Source: Carya illinoinensis | Taxonomy: Eukaryota > Streptophyta > Magnoliopsida > Fagales > Juglandaceae | DNA: 64,000 bases | Assembly: GCF_018687715.1 (NCBI RefSeq) | Contig: NC_056767.1 | Location: 2,976,001-3,040,000 of the forward strand | Direction of reading: 5' to 3' | Shown here: positions 12,350 through 23,690 of the stretch, one piece after another | Layout of the letters: the number at the start of each line of letters is the position of its first letter | How positions within the stretch are numbered: position 1 is the first letter of the stretch | The notes under the pieces: model-generated | Seen by the model: only the letters and a program-made list of their open reading frames with translations | Told to the model about the DNA's origin: nothing | Databases searched by the model: none | Translations under genes and position numbers: made by a program

Positions 12350-13440
12350 CTGATTTTCATTTTCGTCTTCGTCTTTCTTTTTTTACTTCCCTCTCATTTA
12401 TAGCCTGTTTGCCCCACCCTTTACCTCCTTCTTTGCTATTTCTACTTTCCTCACCCCATCTCCACAATCCATCCCCTCTTTTATAGCCCCTTATAACGTC
12501 CTCATCCATTCTTCTTGCCATATTGCTAGCCCTTAACCACACTCCAAATTGCCCCCACCCCCATCCCCCCCTCCTGCTACAACCTTTCTTCCCTCTTATT
12601 GCCCACACCCTGTTGAGTCATAAACTATTCTACCACACCAAAAGCAGAAATGAGGTAGTTTTTCATACTTGAAGTTGATCCACATTCTACTTCCCTTCAC
12701 CATGACAATTCTCTCTCTTGCCAAAGGTTTCATCAAATCTAACTTGATTGACACCCTTAAATAATTTCCCCAGCCACTCCCATCAACTTGTGCATTCATT
12801 TGTGCCACCCTTCCAACTGTGTCACCTATCTATTAAGCATGCTCATTCGTCATATAACCCAATGGCAAATTATGCATCTGCACCCATAAGCTTTCTCTGT
12901 CAAAAATATCTTCACCGGTGAGGTATGGCCATCAAACACCTGCATGAGCATGGGATGGCTGTCAAACAACCATGGTTTCCCATCCCACACCTTCTATTTG
13001 TCTACTTGAGTAGCAAACGTGATAACAAACACATTCAAACCTACCTCCAAAAAATGAGTTGCTTTACTGATTCTCCAAACCTTAGCCATAGTCAAGCCTA
13101 CAATCACTTTACTTATCTTCCTCTCCATCCTTGTTTTCCCAGCCAGGGTTTATCGTTAATCTCCTCTGGAATGCTTTCGTTAAGCTCAATTCCCAAGTTC
13201 TCTTTCTCTGTTAATCTGAGTTTTTCTCATTGCTCTTCAAGTCCATTCATGGTTCTCAGCTCCCCATCGTGCCCAATCTACTTCCTTTTCCCTTCCAGCC
13301 ATCACTCACAATTTCCTCCCTTCGTATCCACCCTCACACTCCCCCTTTCAAACTGCCATGCACGACTGTAGCCTCCCACAAACTACCCATAAACCCTCGC
13401 ACATTGCCCCCTCCCTCACCTTTTCGTTAGAATCTTCCTA
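12350..13440 (-). pseudogene. LINE ORF1 remnant: DUF4283-like RNA-binding protein with zinc knuckle
   Basis: On the minus strand, 12,930-12,810 reads LWVQMHNLPLGYMTNEHA before two adjacent stops. The frame 12,808-12,596 reads GWGNYLRVSIKLDL, then FKYEKLPHFCFWCGRI. This is the DUF4283 plus zf-CCHC_4 arrangement of plant L1 ORF1 (gag-like, RNA-binding). The conserved glycine-histidine of the knuckle is replaced by valine-tyrosine, so zinc binding is probably lost. It sits directly upstream of ORF2, as expected. The region downstream, about 12,590-12,350, is basic and low complexity. Confidence 0.75.
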
Positions 13441-13809
13441 GGCCCCCACCACTCACTAACTAATATCAACCCTCCTTTCTTTAGAGAGAAAAGAGAGAAG
13501 ACTAAAACGTTGAAAAATTTATTATGATAAGAAGCTAGCATTTCATGTATTAATGTTATACGTAGGTTTAGAGAATATACATATAGACGGAAGGAAACCT
13601 AAAAACTTTGCTCTTTTCTTATTTATCTTTGAATTATCTCAAGCTAGCATGCAAAGTAAAATAAACGCCATAGCTAGCCAACGGGAGACAAGTCCCGGAA
13701 GAATCATCACATCATGAGAAACCTCGCTAGCTATGACTGTAATAGAATGCATGCATGCATGGAAAGTGGGTTGAGATCACTAGGGCTGACCACCCTATCT
13801 GGTGGCTGG
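13441..13809. other. Intergenic, no gene seen
   Basis: AT-rich sequence separates the LINE 5' end from the next hAT-like element. Short repeats such as GCATGCATGCATG occur at about 13,748. Positions 13,802-13,809 (GTGGCTGG) form the left target duplication of the next element. Confidence 0.5.
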
Positions 13810-14562
13810 TAGGGGTGTAAAAAAAAAATTGGTGAATCAGTAAACTAGATCAGACCGGACTAAACCGAACCGGTGGTTTGATCTGGTACCGACTTTATTT
13901 TTCTTATATCGGTCAAAATCAGTCCCGTTCCGATTTTTCTTTTTCTAAAACCGGACCGATTCATATATATATTTTAATTTATATATATAATATATAATTA
14001 TATATAAAATAGCTTTGTATTATATGATAAATTACAAATTAATGTAATATTAAATTTTAAAATCGTATATCACTATAGTTTATTACATTAATAGTTATAC
14101 TAATACTATATCACTATATATTATAATATATATTATAGTATATTATAATATACTATAATATATCACTATATTATATATTATAATATATATTATATATATT
14201 ATAATATATAATATAGTATATTAAAATAAAAAAATCTGAATGAACCAGACCGGAAACTGGTTTGGGAGAGTAACCAGTGTGTAATCAGTTTTGAAAAAGA
14301 GTACTGTTACGTCCATAAAGAAATCACACAAAAACAATCCCACAAACTGATGTGGATTCATCTGATCCATTAGATCTGCTTTACAATAAAAGTAACTTCA
14401 TAATCTGATGAACCACATTAAACTACGTCATTTTGTGAGATTCTTTTCTTGTAATCTCTTTGTGGCTAAAGTATTTCCCTTTGAAAAATATAAAATCGGT
14501 GCATACCAATTCGTTTTAAATTTTATCCAAAACCGAACCAAACCGGATTGTTTACACCCCTA
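13810..14562. mobile_element. Second hAT-like non-autonomous element of the TAGGGGTGTAA family
   Basis: It starts TAGGGGTGTAA and ends TTACACCCCTA, like the element at 1,617-2,545. The flanks GTGGCTGG (13,802-13,809) and GTGGTTGG (14,563-14,570) match in 7 of 8 positions, an aged 8-bp target duplication. Subterminal CCGG motifs are present but more eroded, and the AT core differs in length. A later MITE interrupts it at 14,299-14,479. Confidence 0.88.
14299..14479. mobile_element. MITE nested in the hAT-like element, 9-bp target duplication
   Basis: The direct repeat TTTGAAAAA flanks the insert at 14,290-14,298 and 14,480-14,488. In the sister element at 1,617-2,545 the same site reads continuously (GTTTTGAAAAATG at about 2,460), so the insertion is precise. 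The ends GTTACGTCCATAAAGA and, reversed, CTTTAGCCACAAAGAG are imperfect inverted repeats. A 9-bp duplication and these ends indicate a Mutator-like MITE. Confidence 0.8.
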
Positions 14563-17224
14563 GTGGTTGGAGTCAGTATAAAATATATATATTGGTGGGG
14601 AATTATTTGTTATTAAAATAATTATTTACAATAAAACTAAATTCATTTGAATAAAAGAGAATAATTTAATAAAAATAATTAACAATAAATAAATAATTAT
14701 TTTGTGGAAGGCGGATAACTCATGATCCCGTGATATTGCATGTAATTATGATAACAAAATTAATAATTATGTTGATTATATATATATATATATTTATCTA
14801 TTCTATTATAATAAATGGCTATCTAACTATGAATAGTAATTTTTTATTTTTTTCTATTAAATTTTCTTGTTTTTCCATTAAGTCTGTTAACTTCTGTTTT
14901 ACCAAAAGGCTCTTAAAACTCTTCACCATTTGACTTGTAGCTTCATTGTAGAATTTAATGAAGGATCCTGTTTTTCCAAAAAGTCCTTAAGATCCTTAAT
15001 CATTTGACGTGTAACTCCCTTATAGAATTTAATGAAAGATCATGTTTTACCAAAACTCCTTTAATAGCCCCACAGCGCACATGAATTGACGTCTCTTTTT
15101 CATGTCTTTTTTGTTCTGATAGTGTATTCATTTTCCAATCTTTTTGTTTCGATTTTTTTAAATAAAAAAATTAAAATGACTTTACTCTTTAGAACAAAAA
15201 TGCTTTAGAACATTCTTATTATAAAATTTAACTTTAAGTAAATTTAACTAATAAAATACTCAAAACACTCGATATATAATATTAATTCTTAATTTAATTT
15301 GAATATAATTAATATTAATATTATGAATTTGATTAGAATATAATTATTATTAATATTTTAATTAGTAGAACTATGAAATGTGATAAAAATAAAAAATTAA
15401 AAAAATTATTAGATTAATAATATTTTATTATTATATAGAGAATAAATAAATAATCTAATATGAATACATACCAATATTCATATTTTGCTGAAATTTAGAT
15501 TTTTTTTTATCTTATTTTTTACTTTTCTTTAATCTTGTATTTTTTTTTTCCAGATAAATAACTACTAACTTTTTTACTTTTTTTTTTTCTTTAAATCATT
15601 ATATCAGGTACACTTCGAGACGTAACTAAAAACATTATCCAATATGTATATAGGTAAAGTTATGTACTAATTCCAATTTCTTCATATTTAAAATTTAAAT
15701 TAATATGATTTTTAATAAAATTTACTTTTTGATTAATTACATTAGATTGATGTCTATATTAATATGTAATTATATTTATAACTAGATTCTTTAATATATA
15801 TTATATATATAGGAAAATGATATAATTCCAATTATATTACAATTGGTTTACAACTGTGTATTAAATAATTATTTTTTTATTGTATTTTAAACGGTTGCTA
15901 GTACAATTATTTTGAATTAAAAAAAAATAATTTTTTAATATGAAATTATATATAAATTATAAAATAATTAGTGATATATCATTATTCATATATATATATA
16001 TATAAAGTGAACATCCGCAAGAAAGGACAAACTGTTAGCATGATAAGGTTACGTACTTCCCAACTGATGTCATGCGTGGCAGATTTTGTCAACCCACTTG
16101 ATTGAATTCTATGCAAAGAAACAAATTTTAGTGCACGCATCCATGTGATCAGTAGGGTCATCATGAGTTGGCCACTCAATTTCATGGCTATAAAAGTTTC
16201 CTTTTTCATGTAAGTCATATCCGTACATACCATTCGGGAATCACTCTTGCCTTATTTTTTTATTGTCTCCATATACATTTAAAGGTTCTGCTGACGCGGT
16301 GATCAGCTAGGAAATTCATCATGGGTTTGATCCAAAAGTTAATTGATATTCAAATTCGTAACTCTTTTCTTATCTTTATTTACTATTTTATTTAAATAAT
16401 TGAAAATATCAAGAAAACATACATAAGACAATAGATCTGACCATTTGATAAATGAATTGACCAATTCTTTATCAAAATTAAAAAAATTTTGTCAATCAAG
16501 CCTCAAAATCAGGCTTTTGATGTCTCTCATATCAAATGAACAGTACTAAATGCATGAGTGAGTGCATTTCGTCGAAAGTTCGCTTTTTGAAATATTAAAC
16601 AGAGACATAGAAGTACAAATAATTATGTCATATCATCATCATGTATCCGGCCCCATCCTAAATGAGTAACGAGACATATAATATTTTTCACAATATTTTT
16701 TATAACATATGATGTAGTTTTATGAAGGATTATTAGTTTTATATGGTATTTTATAATAATATTTTTTATTTTAGAATATAATTGTGAAATATATTGTGAA
16801 AAATACGGTGTATTTATCATTTTTCTCACAAATTAGATCCCTTGCTGTTAGCCTGTGACCAACTGTATAGATCGACAGCATATACGTTACCTTGAAAGTG
16901 ATGGTTTCCCTTGGGCAAAAAAGCCAAGTGGCCGGGGACCAGATTGGTGGTCCTCCCTCCAGGTGTCTGACAATTAAAGCAAGTTTTATGATACAAGATT
17001 CGATTCTATTCAAGTCAAGATCAGAAAATACAAGACTCTCTCTTTCTCAATTTATCTTTTCTTTTTTCGTTCTCCTTCAACTCTGTTAAGACAATTGCTT
17101 TCCTGTTCAGGGCAGTTCTGCCTGTTTAGCATTATTCCAGCTTTGTTCTGGGTGAAATTAATTTTTTTTTTTTAAATATGATAATATATAATTCGGTGTT
17201 CCTTTCTCCCCTTCTTTTCAAAAG

Positions 17225-17228
<4 letters not shown>
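14563..17228. other. Intergenic region with MITE-like repeats
   Basis: No gene is recognised. Two near-repeats of AGTTTAATGAAGGATC-type sequence lie at about 14,950-15,065. A MITE-like segment at about 15,650-15,795 resembles 785-955. A segment near 16,018-16,045 (AAGAAAGGACAAACTGTTAGC) matches 34,533-34,560 and is a weak anchor of the colinear duplication. An inverted-repeat segment lies at about 16,650-16,815. Confidence 0.45.

Positions 17229-17265
<37 letters not shown>
17229..17265. repeat. (CT)n microsatellite
   Basis: An uninterrupted CT dinucleotide run of about 37 bp. A counterpart at 36,412-36,456 lies just upstream of the duplicated partner of the segment that follows here, which suggests the microsatellite was part of the duplicated block. 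Confidence 0.95.
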
Positions 17266-17268
<3 letters not shown>

Positions 17269-17606
17269 CCACTTAGCTAGAGCCAATAGGGGTTTTTAAT
17301 TTTCGTTCCCGCCATAGTTACCGTGAATGGCAGTGTTTGCAATTTAATTTGGGTCTTGTTATTGTGATTTGTTTCTGTGATTAATCTGTCATGAGAAGTG
17401 ATTGGGTGGCCATGAAAGCTCTTGTCAGATGGGGTGTTAACTGAAAGAAGTCTAGGGCGGCCATCATCCAAGTGGATTTTTTTGCATAGAACTTGCTTGA
17501 GTAAATGCAGCAGAGATTTTGCCATATACAATTTTATCTACTTGTAATAGATTTGTTTCTTGTTTGCAATAGTTTTGTGTACTTCAAATTGTTCCAGCTT
17601 GAGGGG

Positions 17607-17745
17607 GGAGTATTAGAATTTTAACTACTGTTAGCCATTTGTTACAAATTAGTTAGAAGTGGTTCATTTGTTAACTGAGTATTTAGGCTCAAGTGTTGTA
17701 TATAAATACCTCTCATGTGTAAGAATCAGATACAATGCAATAATA
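17607..17745 (+). mobile_element. Fragment of a Ty1/copia-type LTR
   Basis: GCTTGAGGGGGGAGT at about 17,595-17,609 looks like a polypurine tract. It is followed by ATTAGAATTTTAACTACTG, with a TATAAATACCTCTC promoter-like box at about 17,700 and polyadenylation-like AATAATA near 17,740. This resembles the U3-R portion of a short copia LTR whose first bases have mutated. No partner LTR or coding remnant of this element was identified. Confidence 0.5.
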
Positions 17746-17774
17746 TCTTTTTTTGACCAAAAGCACACATTTGT

Positions 17775-18370
17775 ATTTGTTTGCACCCGAAAGAGAAAAG
17801 AACAGATAAAGAAATAAAGCGCCCTGTTTTTTTATGAAGCACAACAAACTCAGACAAATAATTACGTTGATTCAGGCTATTAATCACAAGTATTGCTAAT
17901 TTTGAGAGTAGAGCAGAATCTAAGGTAACAACAGAGGCCATCAAATGAACTAAAACAAGTAAAACGTACACACTTTTTTTTTTGTAAGAAGAGGGTCGGT
18001 ATCAATTTTATTGATGACCCTGGTTTATGGTGGAGGAATAGTTTTTACAAACTCCCACCATCTTAAAGCATAGCCAAAAACGGAAAAGGAAGAACAAAGC
18101 TCATGTAATGATGGCCATATGGGTAGGGCAGCAGATATTTAACGACCTCGGTAGGGAAAGATCTTCACGTTCTTCGCATAACTCTCAGCTGGGTTTTTGG
18201 GCAGTGAAGTACTGTTTTCCAGAGAGGATGAAGTGGGGTGGTGGTTAAGGCAGCAGAGATGTTTTGAAATGGATTTGAGTATGGAATCAAGAACCAACTT
18301 CTTCACTGATCTTCTCTTCCGAGGAAATATGCTCCCTTTCTTGGGTATGAAGTGGGTGTTGGGGACTGGT
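17775..18370. repeat. Copy 1 of the second block of a colinear duplication (pair of 36,585-37,095)
   Basis: Phrases such as GTTTGCACCCGAAAGAGA, GCAGCAGATAT, CTCGGTAGGGAAAGATCTTC and AATGGATTTGAGTATGGA recur in the same order at 36,585-37,095 with moderate divergence and indels. The match ends near 18,370, next to the copia LTR. It includes the last coding exon listed separately. Confidence 0.8.
18143..18370 (-). pseudogene. Last exon of an unrecognised gene, copy 1, cut by a copia insertion
   Basis: Minus-strand translation from about 18,370 to the TAA at 18,143-18,145 is open for about 75 codons. It contains the basic stretch FPRKRRSVKKLVLDSILKSI and ends KNVKIFPYRGR. The paralogue at 36,911-37,114 keeps the same frame, a similar basic motif and the ending KNMKIVPYQGH, so conservation is at protein level. 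The middle of this copy is longer. I do not recognise the family. Upstream exons should lie beyond 18,370 but a copia LTR begins there, so this copy is probably nonfunctional. Confidence 0.5.
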
Positions 18371-18382
18371 CGGAGACAGAGA

Positions 18383-18774
18383 TGAAACTAAATGAAAGGA
18401 GAGACAAAATTTAACGTGGTTCGGCAATTGCCTACGTCCACAGCTGTTGTGATTTCACTACGAAATGATTTTTACAACAAATTCTCTTTCTCTGTAAACT
18501 CTCTCTTCTCACCCACTTGCATTCACTCTTCTTTCTTCCGCACACACCCTTCTCTTCCTATATGTTCTGCACAATTAAGCTCTCCTATTTATAGGAGAGC
18601 AATCCGTAGTTGGTGCAGCAATTTGCTGCATCAATTACGGAAGTGGGTTGATTAAACTAGAGGATCAAATTGGGTGGGTGACTTTCGGTGCATTAGATAT
18701 ATGTAGTGCACAACCCACTAGGCCACTAGGTGCACAACCCACTAGGCCACTAGTGATTGTCTCCAATCATAACA
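18383..18774 (-). repeat. 3' LTR of the truncated copia element
   Basis: On the minus strand the LTR begins TGTTATGATTGGAG at 18,774, immediately after the purine tract CCAAGTGGGAGA. The far end is placed near 18,383 but is uncertain. It contains a 24-bp tandem duplication (GTGCACAACCCACTAGG-type) at 18,706-18,753. The partner 5' LTR is absent because the element is truncated. Confidence 0.75.
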
Positions 18775-18845
18775 ATCTCCCACTTGGAGACAAATGAGTC
18801 TACATATCTTCATAGCAACCATCACAGCAACTTCAAGTCATGCCT

Positions 18846-19890
18846 TTAAGTACGGAGGCCAACTGAAGCTTCACACAGCTTCAGTTTGTCAGCAGTAACT
18901 CCTTTTGTGAGCATGTCTGCTGGGTTCTCTGCTCCTCGAATCTTCTCAAGTATCAGTTGTCCACTATCGAGAAGAGATCGGATAAAATGGTATCGCAACT
19001 GTATGTGTTTCGTTCTGGAATGAAAGGCTGGATTCTTTGCAAGAAAAATAGCACTCTGACTATCACTGTGCAGAATGCCTTTTTCATTCTTCTTTCCCAA
19101 TTCCTCCAAGAATGACTGCAACCAAACCATTTCCTTCCCTGCTTCAGTTATAGCAACGTATTCCGCTTCTGTAGTTGAGAGAGCAACAATCTTCTGTAAC
19201 TTAGAAGCCCACGATACAGCTGTACCACCCAGTGTATACACAAATCCAGTAGTACTTTTTCTGCTGTCAACGTCACCTGCTAAATCAGCATCTACATATC
19301 CCTGTAGCTTTAAACCTGCTTTCGTAAAGCATAGTGACGTATCTGAAGAGCCTTGTAGATATCTCAAAATCCACTTGACTGCTTCCCAATGCTGCTTTCC
19401 TGGATTACTCATGTATCTGCTCACAGCTCCCACTGCTTGTGCAATATCTGGCCTTGTACAGACCATGGCGTACATAAGACTACCAATAGCAGATGCATAG
19501 GGAATTCTGTTCATGCATTCTTGCTCTTCCTCCGTCTTTGGCGACTGATCCTTAGTTAGTCGAAAGTGACTAGTTAAGGGTGTGCTTACTGGTTTCGCCT
19601 TATCCATGTTAAACCTTCTGAGCACCTTCTTTACATACTCCTCCTGGGAGAGCTTGAGAGTATCATTAGACCCGTCTCTAATAATTCTCATACCAAGGAT
19701 TTGTTTTGCCATACCAAGGATTTGTTTTGCAGCACCCAAATCCTTCATCTCAAACCGCTTTGACAACTGCTTCTTCAGTTCATTGATTTCTTCGATGCTT
19801 GACCCTGCAACGAGCATATCATCTACATATAACAGTAGGATAATATAAGAGTTGTCAAAGTTCTTCATATAGCAACAATGGTCGGCCTGC
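18846..19890 (-). pseudogene. Ty1/copia reverse transcriptase-RNase H fragment (Tnt1-like)
   Basis: A 340-codon frame carries the C-terminal half of a copia polyprotein. The reverse-transcriptase active site YVDDM lies at 19,829-19,815 and a KDLGAAKQILGM segment follows. The RNase H part has GYVDADLAGDVDSRKSTTGF, then WASKLQKIVALSTTEAEY and HSRTKHIQLRYHFIR, and the frame ends near 18,846. It contains an in-frame 21-bp tandem duplication (AKQILGM twice) at 19,689-19,730. The frame remains recognisable to about 19,890 (ADHCCYMKN), where LINE sequence begins. Gag, integrase and the rest of the reverse transcriptase are missing and do not reappear after the LINE. Long open sequence suggests a fairly recent insertion. 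Confidence 0.9.
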
Positions 19891-22726
19891 AGTCTGAATT
19901 CAACCAGCTGTTGGAAAGGGAATATACACAGACAGAAGTGGATGAGGCTATCAAGATGATGGGGGCTCTAAAATCTCCGGGCCCTGATGGATTCAGTGCT
20001 TGTTTTTTTCAGAAAAATTGGCAAATTGTTGGACCTGAAGTGAGCACTGCAGTTCTCAAATTCCTCAATGAAGGGGGTACACTCTCTCACTTAAACTATA
20101 CTTTTATAGCTTTAATTCTTAAAGTGAAAAATCCTGCTATTGTGAGTGAATTTAGGCCTATTAGCCTTTGTAATGTCATGTATAAGATAATTGCTAAAGT
20201 AGTGGCTAATAGACTTAAGAGAGTTTTACCTCATATCATCTTTTATAACCAAAGTGCTTTTTTACCGGGAAGATCTATCACGGATAACGTTATGATAGCA
20301 TATGAAGTCCTACACTCCATGAAGACCCGAAAGAAAGGAAGAGTGAGACATTTAGCTTTGAAGCTCGATATGTCCAAAGCATACGACAAGGTAGAATAGA
20401 GTTTCTTGGAGTCAATTATGGCAAAACTTGGTTTTAGTGGCAAATTCATAAAGATCATAATGGAATGTATCAGCTCAGTCAGTTTTTCTGTGTTGGTAAA
20501 TGGCAAGCCAGGTGTTGTTTTCTCTCCAAAGAGGGGTTTGAGATAAGGTGATCCTTTGTCACCTTACTTGTTCATCCTATGTACTGAAGGCCTTAGTTCA
20601 CTTATAGTTGCTGCTGAGAAGAGGGGAGAGATTAGAGGTGTTTTAGTGAGAAGAGGTGGGAAAAGTATCAATCATTTAATGTTTGCGGATGACTGTATTC
20701 TTTTCTGTAAGCCAAGCTTTCGGAGTGGGAGAAGCTTCAATCTATTCTTCAAAGATATGAGGCAGCCTCGGGTCAGCAACTTAATAAGCAGAAGTCTTCC
20801 TTTTTCTTTAGTTCAAATACAAAAATTAAAGATAAAGAAGACATTATCACAGTAGCTGGAGGGGGGGTATGTGGAAGCTATGAACGTTATTTAGGGATGC
20901 CAGCTTTGGTGGGAAGATCACAATTTAAAACCTTTCGAGGTATTAAGGAACGTGTATGGCAGAAAATCAGTAGCTGGAAGTCCTCTTTTTTAACTCAAGC
21001 TGGAAGGGAAGTTCTCATTAAATCAGTCCTACAAGCAGTGCCAGCTTATACTATGAATGTGTTTAGATTACCAAAAAAGCTCTGTCACGACATCACAAGC
21101 CTAATTTCAAGATTCTGGTGGGGAAGTAAGGAGAAAGAGAGGAAAATTCATTGGAAAAAATGGAGCACAATGGGAAAGCCAAAGAATGAAGGGGGTTTGG
21201 GGTTTAGGGACTTGGAGAGGTTCAATGAAGCCTTACTTGCAAAACAATGTTGGCGTTTGATGCAGTGCCCATCTTCCTTGGTTGCTCAAGTGTTTCAAGA
21301 TAAGTATTATAAAAAGAAGCATATCTTGGAGTCCAAACTTGGCAGAGGACCATCTTTGATTTGGAGGAGTTTATGCTCGGCAATGGGTTTATTGAAAGAA
21401 GGATTGAGATGGAGAGTGGGTAATGGCCAGCTGATAAAGATTTGGGGACATAAATGGCTTCCATCCCCAACATCTTTCAGTGTTCAATCTCAAGTATGGG
21501 TGTTAGATCAAGATGCTGCAGTTAATTTGCTCTTCAACAATGATGGTCAGGGCTGGAATAAAGAACTTGTTACAGAAGTTTTTGAGAATGAGGAAGCTGA
21601 GCAGATTTGCCACTTACCTATCAGTAGGTATGGACATCCTGATAAATGCTACTGGGGCTACACAACGGATGTGATTTATACTGTGAAGAGTGGCTACTAT
21701 ATGGCTCTGCAACAACAAAGATGAAGGAGGGAGAATCTTCTATGAAGACTGGTTTGGAAAATTGCTGGAAAAGACTATGGAGATTAGAGATACCTGAGGC
21801 AGTGAAATATTTTATATGGAAAGCATGCCAAAATGCTTTATCTGTTCAGAAGAATCTGTACTTGAAACAGGTTATTATGGATCCGATGTGCATGATATGT
21901 AAGGCTGAGGAAGAAACGGTTACTCATTTGCTATGGAGGTGTACTGCTGCCAATGATGTTTGGATGGACACTTTAAGCCCAGTTCAGAAGTGGTGCATGA
22001 ATGAAAGTGAATTTTTAGCTTTATGGAAAAGCCTATCAGACAAGTTGACAGAAAATGAGTTGCAGTGGGTAGCCGTGGCCATGTGGAGGATTTGGTTGAG
22101 AAGAAATAAATACTTGCATCAAGGTAAGCTGGACGATCCCAGACATATAGGCCAAGAGGTGGCCGAGTTATTGGTCCAATTCAAAGAAGTGCAAGACAAG
22201 ATGAAAGGGGCTACTCAAGGAGGAATAGCACTGTCTAGAGTGCAGCGATGGAAAAAACCGAATGAGGGCTGTGTAAAAGTGAATTGGGATGTAGCAGTGG
22301 ATACAGATGCAAAGAAGATGGGCATAGGGGTGATTGTGCGAGATCATAATGGCGATATATTGGCAACTCTATTTGTCAACAAACCATTTTCTTCTAAACC
22401 TGTTTTAGCTGAATGTTTGGCTTTGTGTAGAGCTGTAGAACTTTGTGAGGAACTTAACTTTAGAAATGTTATTTTTGAAGGTGATGCACAGGTTGTGGTA
22501 AAAGCAGTGAACACAAAGGGTGAAAATTGGTTTTGGTTTGGGCAAGTGGTGGAAGACATACAAGGTTTGCTGCACCGAAGAATTGATTCGAGAGTTTCGT
22601 GGGCACCAAGATCAGCAAACAGTGTAGCACATCAGTTAGCTAAGTTAAGTTTTCTTTATGAGAGTGAGATTGTAATGATCGAGGAGGGTCCTGAGATTAT
22701 CTCAGGTAATATCTTGGTAGACAAAC
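19879..22726 (+). pseudogene. 5'-truncated L1 LINE ORF2 (reverse transcriptase to RNase H)
   Basis: It starts inside the reverse-transcriptase region (REYTQTEVDEAIKMMG, then SPGPDGFSACFF). Catalytic FADD lies at 20,682-20,693. A thumb/connection region runs 20,890-21,720, the zf-RVT motif CMICKAEEETVTHLLWRC is near 21,890, and RNase H (GIGVIVRDHNGD, EGDAQVV, APRSANSVAHQLAKL) occupies about 22,320-22,640. In-frame stops sit where a tryptophan (TAG, 20,397) and a glutamine (TAA, 20,544) are expected, both explained by C-to-T or G-to-A transitions. Frameshifts lie near 20,720 and 21,700. The last codons are split by the 8.7-kb insertion; the 3' end resumes at 31,414. Confidence 0.9.
22722..22726. 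repeat. Left 5-bp target duplication (CAAAC) of the compound element
   Basis: CAAAC directly precedes the TGTAACAG terminus and is repeated exactly at 31,414-31,418 after the opposite terminus. LTR-retrotransposon integrases typically make 5-bp duplications. Confidence 0.85.
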
Positions 22727-23690
22727 TGTAACAGTCCGCTAGAAATTCAATTGTGAAATTTCTATTAACTTTAGGAATCTCGTGAAAAAACCCATAAGTT
22801 TTCACGAATCCATTAATCGTATAGGTTTTTGTCTAACTACATAGTTAGTGTTATTATTTACTATGGTATTAGAAGTGTATTTTTGATTATTGGAGATAGT
22901 TAGAAGTGTCAAAATGTATTATGGTTTGTGCCATTAGACTCGGAGGGTTATTTAAAGTCTTATGGCGCAATAACATTTTTTCATATTTTCGGACAAAACG
23001 TCTGTTCAAAACTGTAAATATTATTGGATAAAAAGAAATATCTTGAGGTAATTTTCGTGAATATTATTGGGTAAAAATATTTTGAGTTGATTTTTATAGA
23101 TATTATTAGATAAAAATATCTTAAGTTGATTTTTGTAGATATTATTGGATAGAATATTATGAGATAATCTTTTATAGATATTTTGGGTAGGAGAAAACCA
23201 CACTTAACTCTCAACTCCAGCCTTATCACCTCCCTTATCTCGTCCATAAATGTGTCCAGCCAGCACCCATGAACTTATCTTCAATTACTCCTTCTAATAA
23301 AAGATTATCAAACACTCTCTCTCGGACAGATTTTAGGAGATCTTTTGCATGCCCATTTCGAAGCTGTTGTAAGTGTTTTATCATAAAGTCTCCTTCATAT
23401 AAGTTGTTCCTTTTTGAGTCTAGTTTACATAGATATCTTATTTGCCCCATTTGAAGATCATTTGGTCAGTCAAATATTGTGTAAACTATAAAAAGGTCAT
23501 TCTGGGAGATAAACTGGAGAATATGTTATAGTTTGGAGTTTTTGACCAAGCTAATGGATAGATATTGGTCCGAAATTTTTATGGAGTATTGTTAACATGT
23601 ATATGTGACTATTGGTTGAGGATTTTTGCATGATTAAAGGTTTTGATGAAAAATGTTCTTAGATTTAGAAACTTAGAAACTGTTAAATAC
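22727..23690 (+). repeat. Left outer terminal repeat (LTR 5' segment P, plus orientation)
   Basis: It begins TGTAACAG and ends near AGAAACTG. Its reverse complement is 30,440-31,413 and, more diverged, 25,610-26,783. It contains four imperfect units of roughly 43 bp (ATTATTGGATAAAAATAT-type) at about 23,025-23,190. These create repetitive mirrored small ORFs on the opposite strand, which I do not consider genes. Confidence 0.85.

Larger units (their letters stand above)
7734..13440 (-). mobile_element. Near full-length degenerate L1-type LINE (RNase H-bearing)
   Basis: Read on the minus strand, the order is ORF1 (DUF4283-like plus zinc knuckle), apurinic endonuclease, reverse transcriptase, zinc-binding reverse-transcriptase region (zf-RVT) and RNase H, ending in a 12-nt A tail (T run at 7,734-7,745). 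This is the layout of plant L1 elements that acquired a terminal RNase H. The 5' boundary is uncertain and placed near 13,440. No clear target duplication was found. All frames carry stops and shifts, so the copy is dead. It is related to the LINE at 19.9-22.7 kb. Confidence 0.88.

Noticed and set aside
11908..12486. 192-codon plus-strand ORF rich in Phe, Leu, Ser and Pro
   Set aside because: It is the antisense shadow of degenerate LINE ORF1 sequence; low complexity with no domain.
22981..23247. 88-codon ORF mirrored at 30,893-31,159
   Set aside because: Identity follows from the inverted arms; the peptide is a translation of AT-rich tandem units and not independent evidence of coding.
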